A stretch of DNA of 57,928 nucleotides from JANQJA01 sp040880285 (GTDB lineage: Bacteria > Pseudomonadota > Gammaproteobacteria > Pseudomonadales > Azotimanducaceae), in contig JBBDIT010000084.1 of the NCBI GenBank assembly GCA_040880285.1, positions 1 to 57,928 of the forward strand, given 5' to 3'. The notes below the pieces were generated by a model that made no database searches, had not been told where the DNA came from, and saw nothing but the letters and a program-made list of their open reading frames with translations. Position 1 is the stretch's first letter; every line of letters starts with the position of its first letter. Position numbers and translations under genes: made by a program. Positions 8,488-17,187 of the stretch are shown here, in pieces.

Positions 8488-8517
8488 ATTGCATACCATT
8501 GCATAACCGATTGCATA
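8488..8517 (+). repeat. Three short direct repeats ATTGCATA in the sigma factor leader
   Basis: ATTGCATA occurs at 8488-8495, 8498-8505 and 8510-8517. The first two copies form a tandem CCATTGCATA decamer. Spacing of 10 and 12 bases is close to one helical turn, as in arrays of sites for one DNA-binding protein. They lie between the candidate promoter elements and the start codon. Confidence 0.6.
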
Positions 8518-8530
8518 AGAGGTTGAGGCG

Positions 8531-9160
8531 ATGAAGGAGTCGATACACGATCTGAAGAGTCGGCGTGGGGCCCAGGACGCCCTGGATCTGGAATTGCTGC
8601 AACACGTGGCAACCAAGGACAAGATTGCATTCGAGACCCTGTACTCACGCTATTACTCGCAGCTCTCGCGGTACCTGACCCGCCTGGTGCGCAGGCCGGA
8701 ACTGGTCGAAGAAATCATCAACGACACCATGTTTGTCGTGTGGGAGAAGGCGGCTGGTTTTGAGGGACGTTCGAAGGTTTCCACCTGGGTGACGGGAATC
8801 GCTTACCTCAAAGGGATCAAGGCACTTGACCGCCTGAAAACGATGCCTGAGCAACGTGCAGAGAACCTCGCCGAGGTCGATGATATTGAAGAAAATATTA
8901 ATATTATCAATAAGTTAGGGTTGGAGGACTGGCTTGAGAGCGGCCTTGAGCTGATCTCCGAGGATCAGCGCTCGGTTGTGGAGCTGACCTATTTTTCCGG
9001 CTATTCATACCAGGAGATTGCCGACATCATGGATTGTCCGGTCAACACGGTAAAAACCAGAATGTTTCATGCGCGTCGCCGTCTTGCAAAACTATTGCCA
9101 CGATTGCAGGAACAGAACAAGGCAGGAAGCAGAACTGATTCCGAAACGGAAGGCCATTAA
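8531..9160 (+). CDS. ECF-type RNA polymerase sigma factor
   Basis: The 209-residue sigma-70 family factor has region 2 at about 35-100 (AFETLYSRYYSQLSRYL, then NDTMFVVWEKA and KVSTWVTGIAYLKGI) and region 4 at about 145-190. The latter has a clear helix-turn-helix, YSYQEIADIMDCPVNTVKTR. Regions 1.2 and 3 are absent, as in ECF factors. The gene is followed by a membrane anti-sigma factor and a subtilisin-like lipoprotein on the same strand, so it is probably held at the membrane and released by an envelope cue. GGTTGAGG upstream of the ATG is a fair ribosome site. A GGAACT box at 8478 would suit autoregulation. Confidence 0.9.
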   Translation: MKESIHDLKSRRGAQDALDLELLQHVATKDKIAFETLYSRYYSQLSRYLTRLVRRPELVEEIINDTMFVVWEKAAGFEGRSKVSTWVTGIAYLKGIKALDRLKTMPEQRAENLAEVDDIEENINIINKLGLEDWLESGLELISEDQRSVVELTYFSGYSYQEIADIMDCPVNTVKTRMFHARRRLAKLLPRLQEQNKAGSRTDSETEGH

Positions 9161-9261
9161 TGACCAGTAATGGCCAGTAATGCCGGGGCGGTCGCGTCGA
9201 ATGTCGACGGTCGCAGGCAGTGTGAAGCAAAACGGAAAAAGCAACCAGTCAGGGGAACGCT

Positions 9262-9978
9262 TTGAATATGGGGAAGCGATCGGCTCACAAGGAAGTACGA
9301 GAAGTACTGCCGTGGTTCGTGAATGAATCATTGGGGGAGAAGGAGAAGCAGCGCGTGCTGGTCCATCTTCGCGAGTGTCCGGAATGTCGTGCCGAACGAG
9401 ATGAGTTACAGGCGATTCAACAAGTCGTGGCGGAAGATGATGGGACAGGTGAGACGAACTACAGAGCGGCCTTCAGGAAATTGATGGGCCGGATTGAGAC
9501 CGCCGAGGCAAACAGGGCCAGCACACATGACTTTGAGCCGGGTGGCGGGTCGTCAGGATGGCGGCTCCCGTTAGGTGTAGCCGCGTGTCTTCTGGTTGCC
9601 GTATTGATTGGCCCTGGGAGTAATCCTTTGCCCGACTCGAGAAACCTGACTCCGGGGGAGCCCGGCAACGTCGCTGGCACTGGCATTGGGAGAGACGGTA
9701 CCGATGCCGTGGGATTCAGGACCTTATCAGAACCGTCTGCGGTGGTGACCGGTGTACCACATCGAATTGCGTTAACCTTCGCACAACCAGTAATGGCAAA
9801 AACACTAAGGTCGGCGCTCATTGAGACAAAGTCTAATATTGTCAGTGGTCCGGATGCAGACGGTAGGTACATTGTTGAAGTCACGGTACCGGCTCATATG
9901 ACAGATCTGGAATTTATCAATTCGATGAGAGCGATTGATGGAGTTCAATATGCGGCGTTTTACGACACTCCTCAGTAG
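9262..9978 (+). CDS. Membrane anti-sigma factor with zinc-finger (ZAS/zf-HC2) domain and periplasmic C-terminal domain
   Basis: This is a 238-residue single-pass protein. The cytoplasmic N-terminus carries the HxxxCxxC motif (H35, C39, C42, in VHLRECPEC) of zinc anti-sigma domains that hold an ECF sigma factor. One membrane helix spans about residues 101-118. A Gly/Pro-rich linker leads to a periplasmic domain of about 75 residues (160-238). Its beta-alpha-beta-beta-alpha-beta pattern ends with IVEVTVPAHMTDLEFINSMR, which resembles the I9-type propeptide/inhibitor fold of subtilases (my reading of the pattern). A TTG start with AGGGG seven bases upstream is used; an ATG two codons later is the alternative. 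Its 3' end overlaps the next gene by 29 bases. Confidence 0.85.
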   Translation: MNMGKRSAHKEVREVLPWFVNESLGEKEKQRVLVHLRECPECRAERDELQAIQQVVAEDDGTGETNYRAAFRKLMGRIETAEANRASTHDFEPGGGSSGWRLPLGVAACLLVAVLIGPGSNPLPDSRNLTPGEPGNVAGTGIGRDGTDAVGFRTLSEPSAVVTGVPHRIALTFAQPVMAKTLRSALIETKSNIVSGPDADGRYIVEVTVPAHMTDLEFINSMRAIDGVQYAAFYDTPQ

Positions 9979-11248
9979 CATCCTTAGCGTCGTCATTGTC
10001 GCTGGCTGCTCGACCACGCCGATTCCATTCGATGAACGGATAACGCGGCAGGTCGTCTTTACCGTTGCCGGTCCTGACAAGACCTCCACTCTTGCTACCA
10101 GTTTCTCGTCCAGGCCAGAAGCGCGGTCAAGCAACGGCGACTACTCGAGTGTGGACCTTGGCTTTCGTATCGGCCGCATTATTCAATTCCACCGGCTAAC
10201 AAAAATATCCCAGTGGTCTATCAAGGCGCTGGGTATCGAGGCAATTGTGGCCGAGATTCGAGGAGATCGCTCGGTAGAGCAAGTGATGAAAGCACTCGCA
10301 GAGGATCATCGGGTTGATTCGGTCCAGGCCGTGTCGACCTACGATCTGCTGACCTATAACGATCCCTACTTCTATCTGCAGGCCGCATCAGTTAAAGGAG
10401 CGGGTATCGAGCGAGTCCATAGCCTTGCCACCGGCAAAGATGTGGTGGTCGGTCTTGTCGATACCGGGGTTGACAGACAACATCCCGAGATTGCTGACCG
10501 CATAATTATGTCCGCGAACTTCGTCGAGCATGACCGCAAACGTTTCGATAATGATGAGCATGGTACCTCTGTTGCCGGTGTCATTGGTTCGGCCGCAAAC
10601 AATGACCTGGGTATTGTCGGTGTGGCACCTGAATCCAAGTTGATGATATTCAAGGCCTGCTGGCAGGACGACAGGACGGGGAACTCGAAATGCGACAGCT
10701 TCTCAATCATCAAGGCGCTAAATGAGGTGCTGGCGCAGCAACCGGATATCCTTAACCTGAGCCTTGCCGGACCTGCCGACCCACTGATTGCACGATTACT
10801 GCGTGCAGCAAGTGACCGGGGCATTATTATCATGGCAGCAGTTGATGGTACTAAAGCGAGTTCCTTTCCGGCCGTGATGCCGGAAGTTATCGCTGTGAGT
10901 GCACCTGCGCCAGCCAATTCGTCCATGCCCGCCCACACGATTCTGGCACCAGGAATTGACATTCTTACCACAACACCTGGTTCGACCTATGCGTTTCGTT
11001 CAGGCAGTTCGATGTCGACGGCCTATGTGTCGGGTATTGCAGCGCTAATGAAAGAGCGGGAGCCCATGATGTCAGGTGAGCAGCTGCGCGCACGGCTCCT
11101 GTCGAGTTCCCGGCACGGAATCGACATGATTCCAATCGTTGATGTCTGCCAGGCAGTGGTCGGCCCAGATAATGATCTATGCTCGCTGGATTCCATTGTC
11201 GTCGTGACAGAAGTTTCGGAATGCGAGAATTGCCTGGAGTCGATGTAA
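9950..11248 (+). CDS. Subtilisin-like (S8) serine protease, predicted lipoprotein
   Basis: This 432-residue protein has a lipoprotein signal peptide with lipobox VAGC (C20), so it is probably anchored in the envelope. A propeptide-like segment spans about 85-132. The S8 domain carries the catalytic triad D171 (LVDTGVD), H204 (DEHGTSVAG) and S354 (GSSMSTAYVSG). The usual oxyanion-hole AAGN stretch instead reads AAVDG (D299), an Asn-to-Asp change seen in a few specialised subtilases such as PC2. The C-terminal tail has three Cys residues (in a DLCSLDS and ECENCLE context). The ATG at 9950 follows a GGAG site and lies inside the anti-sigma gene. It is likely part of a sigma/anti-sigma/protease operon. 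Confidence 0.87.
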   Translation: MRRFTTLLSSILSVVIVAGCSTTPIPFDERITRQVVFTVAGPDKTSTLATSFSSRPEARSSNGDYSSVDLGFRIGRIIQFHRLTKISQWSIKALGIEAIVAEIRGDRSVEQVMKALAEDHRVDSVQAVSTYDLLTYNDPYFYLQAASVKGAGIERVHSLATGKDVVVGLVDTGVDRQHPEIADRIIMSANFVEHDRKRFDNDEHGTSVAGVIGSAANNDLGIVGVAPESKLMIFKACWQDDRTGNSKCDSFSIIKALNEVLAQQPDILNLSLAGPADPLIARLLRAASDRGIIIMAAVDGTKASSFPAVMPEVIAVSAPAPANSSMPAHTILAPGIDILTTTPGSTYAFRSGSSMSTAYVSGIAALMKEREPMMSGEQLRARLLSSSRHGIDMIPIVDVCQAVVGPDNDLCSLDSIVVVTEVSECENCLESM

Positions 11249-11251
11249 ATG

Positions 11252-12190
11252 TCAGCGTGAGTAAGTGTTCGAGAGGCTGGCGATGGTTTCGAAAAATTCA
11301 TCACGAGTCTCGGACAATACCTGCGCCACTGGTTTAATGTCTTCAATTCGACCACAAACCTGGCCTGACAAGGCAATGGCTGCTTCCATATTGCCACCGA
11401 AGTAAAGCTCCTGCGCTTTGCCAAATTGACCCATCACGTTTTCCTCGATTCGCTTTTCAAGATCCATTGACTTCTCGGTACGCAACGCCCGCAATGCCGG
11501 TGAGTGAAATCGGTTCAGGAATACAGTATCGGTTTCTGCCGCATCAACGATGGACTGCTTCCAGTTGTTATGCACCGGTGACTCCAGTGCCGAGACCATG
11601 CGTGTACCCATTTGAACGCCTTCTGCGCCAAGTGCAAAAGCTGCCGCCATGGATTTACCATCAACGAAACCACCCGCGGCAATGATCGGCACATCGACTT
11701 TTGATCGCACCAGCGGCAATAGCACCATCGATGCAACTTCATTGGGATTTTTGAATCCGCCGCCTTCCCCGCCTTCGACGATCAGTCCATCGACACCGGC
11801 ATCGACGGCCTTGAGTGCCGCGCGTAATGTTGGTACCACGTGGAATACGGTTAAACCGGCGGCCTTGAGTTGGTCGGTATAACGGGTGGGGCTGCCAGCG
11901 GATGTTGTGACAAAGGTGATGCCCTGGTCGATCACAAACTGTGCGATGTCAGGGTCACGCACAAATGCCTGGGCAATATTGACACCGAACGGTTTGTCCG
12001 TCAGGCCTTTCATCTTTTTAATCTCATCTTTAATGACGTCAAGTTCGCCGGAAGAGGTTTCAATGATGCCCATACCACCTGCGTTGGATACGGCTGATGC
12101 CAATTGCGAGCGAGCAATCCAACCCATAGGTGCCTGCACAATCGGAAGTTCGACACCGAGTAGATCGGTAACCCTGTTTTTAAAGTACAT
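11252..12190 (-). CDS. Nitronate monooxygenase-family FMN enzyme
   Basis: The 312-residue TIM-barrel flavoprotein belongs to the 2-nitropropane dioxygenase / nitronate monooxygenase family (PF03060), which also includes FabK enoyl-ACP reductases. Typical features are VQAPMGWIA at the N-terminus, a Gly-rich GLIVEGGEGGGF loop, IIAAGGFVDG and FALGAEGVQMGTRM for the FMN phosphate. Family members oxidise alkyl nitronates or related compounds, and many are of unknown substrate. Its ATG overlaps the folA stop by one base (TGATG), so it is probably translated with folA. It converges with the protease gene, with three bases between the stops. Confidence 0.82.
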   Translation of the reverse strand: MYFKNRVTDLLGVELPIVQAPMGWIARSQLASAVSNAGGMGIIETSSGELDVIKDEIKKMKGLTDKPFGVNIAQAFVRDPDIAQFVIDQGITFVTTSAGSPTRYTDQLKAAGLTVFHVVPTLRAALKAVDAGVDGLIVEGGEGGGFKNPNEVASMVLLPLVRSKVDVPIIAAGGFVDGKSMAAAFALGAEGVQMGTRMVSALESPVHNNWKQSIVDAAETDTVFLNRFHSPALRALRTEKSMDLEKRIEENVMGQFGKAQELYFGGNMEAAIALSGQVCGRIEDIKPVAQVLSETRDEFFETIASLSNTYSR

Positions 12191-12678
12191 CAGTTTGCCT
12201 CTTTGGTTCGTAAATAATGCTGGTAGGTGTAATTGATATTACTGTTGAATTTTTCTTCCCTTACCAGGTGAAATTCGTTGGTTGGGAAGTCCGGGAAGAA
12301 GACATCACCATCAACATTGGTTTGTATCGTGGATAAGTGCACCTCATCTACCAGCGGCAACGCCTGTTGGTAGATATCGCCACCACCAACGATATAAACG
12401 GGGCGGTTACTTGCTTGTGCCATCGCAATTGCCTGTGCAAGGCTGTGCGCCACTTTGCAGCCGGCGTGGTTCGTGCCAGTGTTACGAGTGACGATGATGG
12501 TTTCTCGACCAGGCAGTGGTCGGCCGATAGATTCGAACGTCTTTCGTCCCATGATAAGGACGCCGCCCATAGTAATATCGCGAAACAGCTTTTGCTCGCC
12601 CTTCACTCGCCATGGAATTTCACTGCCATTGCCAATGACATTGTTAAGGGATCTCGCCACAACCATCGACAGGCGCAT
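12190..12678 (-). CDS. folA: Dihydrofolate reductase
   Basis: The 162-residue enzyme reduces dihydrofolate to tetrahydrofolate with NADPH. Visible family motifs are the N-terminal SMVVARSLNNVIGNGSEIPW loop, which has a Glu in the Asp/Glu substrate position of the following helix region. MGRKTFESIG binds NADPH, and VYIVGGGDIYQQAL is the GGxxIY motif. Length is normal for a bacterial chromosomal DHFR. It lies three bases after argS and overlaps the nitronate monooxygenase-like gene by one base, so the three form a tight minus-strand operon. Confidence 0.95.
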   Translation of the reverse strand: MRLSMVVARSLNNVIGNGSEIPWRVKGEQKLFRDITMGGVLIMGRKTFESIGRPLPGRETIIVTRNTGTNHAGCKVAHSLAQAIAMAQASNRPVYIVGGGDIYQQALPLVDEVHLSTIQTNVDGDVFFPDFPTNEFHLVREEKFNSNINYTYQHYLRTKEAN

Positions 12679-12681
12679 CGA

Positions 12682-14400
12682 TTACATCTGCTCCACGGTT
12701 TTAATCCCAAGCAGATCGAGTCCCTGTCTGAGAGTCCTTGCAGTAATGTCGCAGATCAAAAGGCGGCTCGCTTTGGTCGCATCATCGGATTTCAGGATTG
12801 GACAAGCCTCATAGAAACTCATGAAAAGGACTGCGAGCTCATATAGGTAATTGCACAGGACGTTAGCCTGGTAGTCTTCAAGGACGCCATCCAGTGCTTC
12901 GGAGAATTGGAGTAATTTTACACCCAGCTGTATCTCTGCGGGTTGCCTCAGCAATATCTCACCCTGGAGTTGACTCTCGTCGATACCGGCACGCTTGAAT
13001 AGGCTTTTGATTCGCGTGTAGGCATATTGAAGGTAGGGTGCCGTGTTGCCTTCAAATGACAACATTGTGTCCCAGTCAAAGACATAGTCCGTTGTACGGT
13101 TTTTTGAAAGTTCCGCGTATTTCATGGCACCGGCGCCGATGACACGTGCAATTTCGTTGCGGGCGTCTTCGGGAAGACCAGGATTTTTGTTGGTTACCAG
13201 TTTGTATGCCCGGGCGACTGCCTCATCTACCACATCAATCAGCTTAACGTCCGCACCGTCCCTGGTCTTGAACATCTTACCGTCGGGCTTGAGGATATTG
13301 CCGAACGGCAGATGCAGGAATTGTTGCTTCTCATTCAAATAACCGGCAGCTCGTGCAACTGCAAATACCTGTTGGAAATGAAGGGTTTGTGGTGCGCCGA
13401 CCACATAGAGTGCTTCATCGGCGCCAAGGTTTATAGAGCGATGCCTGACCGCGGCAATATCAGTTGCCATATAGGGATAGCCACCATCTGACTTTCGTAC
13501 TATGGCGGGGAGCGGTTTGCCGTCCTTGCCTTTGAACGGTTCGAGAAATACGCACAGCGCACCCTCGGACTCTACCAACAGTCCCTTTTCATACAACTCA
13601 TCAACAACAATCGGCAGTACGTCGTTGTAGCTACTCTCGGCCGCGATGTCATCGCGCGTCAGTGTGATATCGAGTTTTTCGTATACTTGCTGGCAGTGAT
13701 TGATGGACTCGCTGATAAACGTTTGCCAGAGCGCGAGACACTTTTCGTCTCCACTTTGAAGTTTGACCACGTACTGTCGTGCTCTCGCGGCAAATGCCTC
13801 ATCGCTTTTAAACAACTTGCTGGCTGCGCGGTAAAATTTTTCGAGGTCCTTGAGCCCAGTGGTGATTTCCTTCTCATTAAGTTGGTCGAGATATGCCAGC
13901 AGGCTGCCGAATTGTGCGCCCCAGTCACCGACGTGGTTTACTCTCACGACGTCCTGCCCCAGGAATTCGAGTATCCGTACCAATGCATCGCCAATCGCGG
14001 TAGTGCGCAAATGTCCAATGTGCATTTCTTTCATGAGGTTGGGTGCGGAATAATCTACAACCACCGTCTTGCGAGGTTTGTGATCTGTGCCCAGTGTCGC
14101 AGAGGTGACGATACTACCCAGCGCTTTGGCGATGTAGGAGGGTGCAAGGTGAATATTGATAAAACCCGGGCCTGCAATCTCTATTTTCTCAGCTTCCGGC
14201 AGATCAAGGTGGCTGACGACGTTTTCAGCTAATTCCCGCGGGTTCATGCCGAGTTTTTTAGCCGCGCCCATAATGCCGTTAGCCTGGTATTGCCCGAATT
14301 CGGCACGTTGAGCGGGCCGGACTGCCGCAGGACTTCCGCCTGCGCCTGACCTGGCAAGCGCCGCCAATATGGCGCTTTCTATCGTAGTACGTAGGTTCAT
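12682..14400 (-). CDS. argS: Arginyl-tRNA synthetase
   Basis: This class I aminoacyl-tRNA synthetase has 572 residues. The N-terminal Add-1 domain (about 1-100) precedes the YSAPNLMKEMHIGHLRTT segment bearing the HIGH signature. MFKTRDGADVKL stands in for KMSKS, as usual for this enzyme. The C-terminal helical anticodon-binding domain (about 440-572, DALPS type) ends with LGIKTVEQM. I use the ATG at 14400; a TTG one codon upstream is in frame. No strong ribosome site is visible. It is the first gene of the argS-folA-nitronate monooxygenase-like cluster. Confidence 0.96.
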   Translation of the reverse strand: MNLRTTIESAILAALARSGAGGSPAAVRPAQRAEFGQYQANGIMGAAKKLGMNPRELAENVVSHLDLPEAEKIEIAGPGFINIHLAPSYIAKALGSIVTSATLGTDHKPRKTVVVDYSAPNLMKEMHIGHLRTTAIGDALVRILEFLGQDVVRVNHVGDWGAQFGSLLAYLDQLNEKEITTGLKDLEKFYRAASKLFKSDEAFAARARQYVVKLQSGDEKCLALWQTFISESINHCQQVYEKLDITLTRDDIAAESSYNDVLPIVVDELYEKGLLVESEGALCVFLEPFKGKDGKPLPAIVRKSDGGYPYMATDIAAVRHRSINLGADEALYVVGAPQTLHFQQVFAVARAAGYLNEKQQFLHLPFGNILKPDGKMFKTRDGADVKLIDVVDEAVARAYKLVTNKNPGLPEDARNEIARVIGAGAMKYAELSKNRTTDYVFDWDTMLSFEGNTAPYLQYAYTRIKSLFKRAGIDESQLQGEILLRQPAEIQLGVKLLQFSEALDGVLEDYQANVLCNYLYELAVLFMSFYEACPILKSDDATKASRLLICDITARTLRQGLDLLGIKTVEQM

Positions 14401-14495
14401 CAATGGATTCGTCTTTGGAAAAGCCGCGTATCTTAGCGCAATTCACCAGCGCCCTCACCACCGGGTCATGTTAGCAGCTTTGGCAATCGATAGGG

Positions 14496-17123
14496 TCAGG
14501 CTTCCCCGGGCTTATCGAGTATAGAACGTACGCGCTCACGCAGCTTTTCAGCGCCATAGGGTTTGGGGATAAAGTCGAGCCCTTCCTCGAGTATAAAATT
14601 GGTGTGGATACCACCACTGGAATAACCACTGGTAAAGAGAATTCGTGCTTCAGGGTCAATCTGTTTCATTTGTTTCATGACTTGCTTGCCACCCAATCGA
14701 GGCATTACAACATCCATGACGACGAGATCGATGGAGTTTGCGTTGGCTTTAAAGACATCGATAGCCTCGGCGCCGTCGTTGGCTTCAATTACTACATAGC
14801 CGGCATCGCTTAGAATAAGTCTGGCCAGATCCCTGACATGCAGGTTGTCCTCCACCAGTAATATGGTCTCGTGACCGCCATTTGGTGTAGACGAGCTTTG
14901 TGCCTGATTTTGGTGAACGTCGTCCACACCGGCCAGCGGCAGGTAGATTTCAAGTTTCGAACCTTTCCCCTGGATTGACTCCACATCAATAAAACCATCA
15001 TGTTGTTTGACGATACCGAACACAACAGCCATGCCAAGGCCCGTACCCGCACCCTCAGGTTTTGTGGTGAAAAAAGGTTCGAACAAGCGTTTCCTGATGT
15101 CCTCAGTCATGCCACTACCTGTATCTTCGACCCGAATGATGACGAAATTCCCGGTCCTTTGGTAACTACGTTTGAGGTCTCCTTTTGCAAGTGAGGTCTG
15201 GTCGATCGAAATTGTCAGTTGGCCTCCGTGGGGCATCGCATCCCTGGCATTGACCGCCAGGTTTACAACCACCTGCTCAATTTGTCCCGGGTCGGCGACA
15301 ATGGTGGGATCTGTCAAGTCAGGGACGAACCGGGTTGAAATATGTTCTGGCAGGAGACGGTCAATGATCTTCTCTATGCCATAGATCAACTGGTTAACCT
15401 GTAGTGGTTTTGGCTCGATGATCTGGCGGCGGGAGAATGCCAGGAGTTTATTGGTCATGTCTGCAGCTCTTTCTCCCGCATGCAGGATCTCTTCCATGTA
15501 CTGTTTGAGCCTGGCCTCGCCGGCATCGCTGGCGAGCCCCAGTTCTGCATAGCCGTTGATCGCAACGAGGAGGTTATTAAAGTCGTGAGCAATGCCGCCG
15601 GTCAGTTGCCCGATTGAATCCATACGTTGCGCTGCATGGAGTTGTTGCTCGAGTGCCTTGCGCTCTTGTTCAATCCGCGTTCGGAAGGTGATGTCCCTGA
15701 TGATCCAGGTAATATAGTGGCTGCCACGCAAGTCATGCTCTGCGAAGGATGCTTCCAGAGAGACTCGCAAGCCGCTGCGTTTAATACCCTCTATGGTCAT
15801 CGATCCGGGTTGGTCTTCACGGGATTGCTGGTACAGCAGGACACCACTATGAGCGTTTGGCATCAACTGGCGCAAGGACATGCCTTCGAGTTCCTCAAGG
15901 CTGTAGCCAAATATGCGTTCCGTTGCGGGGTTGGCAAAGGTGATCCGGTTATTGTGGTCAGCCGTGACGATGGCATCCTGGGCGGATGTCGTTATTGCCC
16001 GGTAGCTTTCCTCGCTCTCCTGGAGCCTGAATTCAAATGCCTTGCGCTCAGAAATGTCTCGTGCCATCCCGAGTAGGCGCAGCGGCTTGCCGTCGCTACC
16101 CAATACAAAATTGACTTGTACTTCAAGCCACTTCAATGCTCCGTTCCGGGTCTTGACCTCGATCTCAACAATCGATGGTCCGGATGCATCGAGGTTACGC
16201 CATCGTCCCCGCCGGACCATATCCCTGAGTTGGGCACGAGAGTCTTCGGTAAATAGTTCACCATAGTCTAAGGTCAGGAACTCTTCTTTGGAAAAACCGA
16301 TGAGCGACTCGATAGATGCGCTGATGTATTGCATGCGCAATTGCGGGTCCATGATCCAGATGACATCTTTGATATTGTCTTCGAGGAGTTGATAGCGGGT
16401 TTCACTTTCCAGTGCGCGTTGTTCTGTGGCTTTGAGTTTCTCCGACTCGGCACGTAGCTCCTGGTACTGGTCAAGCAGTGAGTCGTAGGTGACTGCCAAT
16501 TGCCGGGCGCTCTCACGGGCGGCGAGTGGCAGTGCCAAAGCCCGTTTCATTCGAGTCCATGGTCCCATTTTGGATTGATACCAGACATCAAATACAGCGC
16601 CGGATTCGGTGTGGCAGACTTTGACCTTCGCCGCCGGTTCACCGATTGAGGTTGGTAGCCCTGCCAACTGGCCAGCGAGAATGGTCTGGAAGGTGCGACA
16701 AGGGGGCAACGCATCACGCATTGTGAGGGTTACCGTCAAGTGTCCAGGCGCCGGGTGTTCCATCACAAGGTCGAACGGATACAGTCGTGCCATAACACCG
16801 CCAGGACCAAATACAGCGTGGAACTGGTCCCCGACTCGAAACAGCAGCTTACCGGTTACCGCGTACATCCTGAGATGCTTGTGTTGCCAGGACCGGGTGC
16901 CAGCCTCATACAACTCATCATCGGTCAAGTAGTTGCCGACACTGGTGAGCAGGGCGAGGAAGCTCTGCCAATCAATGTCAACGGAAGGATCTCTCAGTCT
17001 ATCGAGGTCATGGGGCACGTGTCGCGTCAGGCGACGGGGATCTATGTGTCGCTCGGCACACAGGTCAAGGATCCACTGGAGGTTACGGCAGGATGCGACG
17101 CCCTGGCTTTGCATATTACTCAT
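14496..17123 (-). CDS. Hybrid PAS sensor histidine kinase with C-terminal receiver
   Basis: This 875-residue protein has no membrane helices. Residues 1-200 form an unassigned sensor-like domain with TGKLLFRVGDQFHAVFGPGG near its centre, in the style of N-terminal domains of some AraC-type regulators. A coiled coil follows at about 205-250, then two PAS domains (about 245-365 and 370-490, each ending in a DI(S/T) motif). The HisKA domain has phospho-acceptor H513 (GGIAHDFNNLL). The ATPase domain has NLAVNARDA (N box), DTGSGM (G1) and GTGLGMAVV. The receiver domain (about 755-870) has phospho-acceptor D804 and K854. This is a complete phosphorelay input module in the cytoplasm. No partner regulator is adjacent, so its target is unknown. 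Confidence 0.9.
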   Translation of the reverse strand: MSNMQSQGVASCRNLQWILDLCAERHIDPRRLTRHVPHDLDRLRDPSVDIDWQSFLALLTSVGNYLTDDELYEAGTRSWQHKHLRMYAVTGKLLFRVGDQFHAVFGPGGVMARLYPFDLVMEHPAPGHLTVTLTMRDALPPCRTFQTILAGQLAGLPTSIGEPAAKVKVCHTESGAVFDVWYQSKMGPWTRMKRALALPLAARESARQLAVTYDSLLDQYQELRAESEKLKATEQRALESETRYQLLEDNIKDVIWIMDPQLRMQYISASIESLIGFSKEEFLTLDYGELFTEDSRAQLRDMVRRGRWRNLDASGPSIVEIEVKTRNGALKWLEVQVNFVLGSDGKPLRLLGMARDISERKAFEFRLQESEESYRAITTSAQDAIVTADHNNRITFANPATERIFGYSLEELEGMSLRQLMPNAHSGVLLYQQSREDQPGSMTIEGIKRSGLRVSLEASFAEHDLRGSHYITWIIRDITFRTRIEQERKALEQQLHAAQRMDSIGQLTGGIAHDFNNLLVAINGYAELGLASDAGEARLKQYMEEILHAGERAADMTNKLLAFSRRQIIEPKPLQVNQLIYGIEKIIDRLLPEHISTRFVPDLTDPTIVADPGQIEQVVVNLAVNARDAMPHGGQLTISIDQTSLAKGDLKRSYQRTGNFVIIRVEDTGSGMTEDIRKRLFEPFFTTKPEGAGTGLGMAVVFGIVKQHDGFIDVESIQGKGSKLEIYLPLAGVDDVHQNQAQSSSTPNGGHETILLVEDNLHVRDLARLILSDAGYVVIEANDGAEAIDVFKANANSIDLVVMDVVMPRLGGKQVMKQMKQIDPEARILFTSGYSSGGIHTNFILEEGLDFIPKPYGAEKLRERVRSILDKPGEA

Positions 17124-17187
17124 CCGTTGAGATCATCAGCAACGTCATTGTTGACCGCGCCAGTATTATAGATTGCTTCAATCAGGG

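Noticed and set aside
9161..9200. Imperfect repeat of GACCAGTAATG / GGCCAGTAATG after the sigma factor gene
   Set aside because: Only two short imperfect copies; too little to call a functional repeat.
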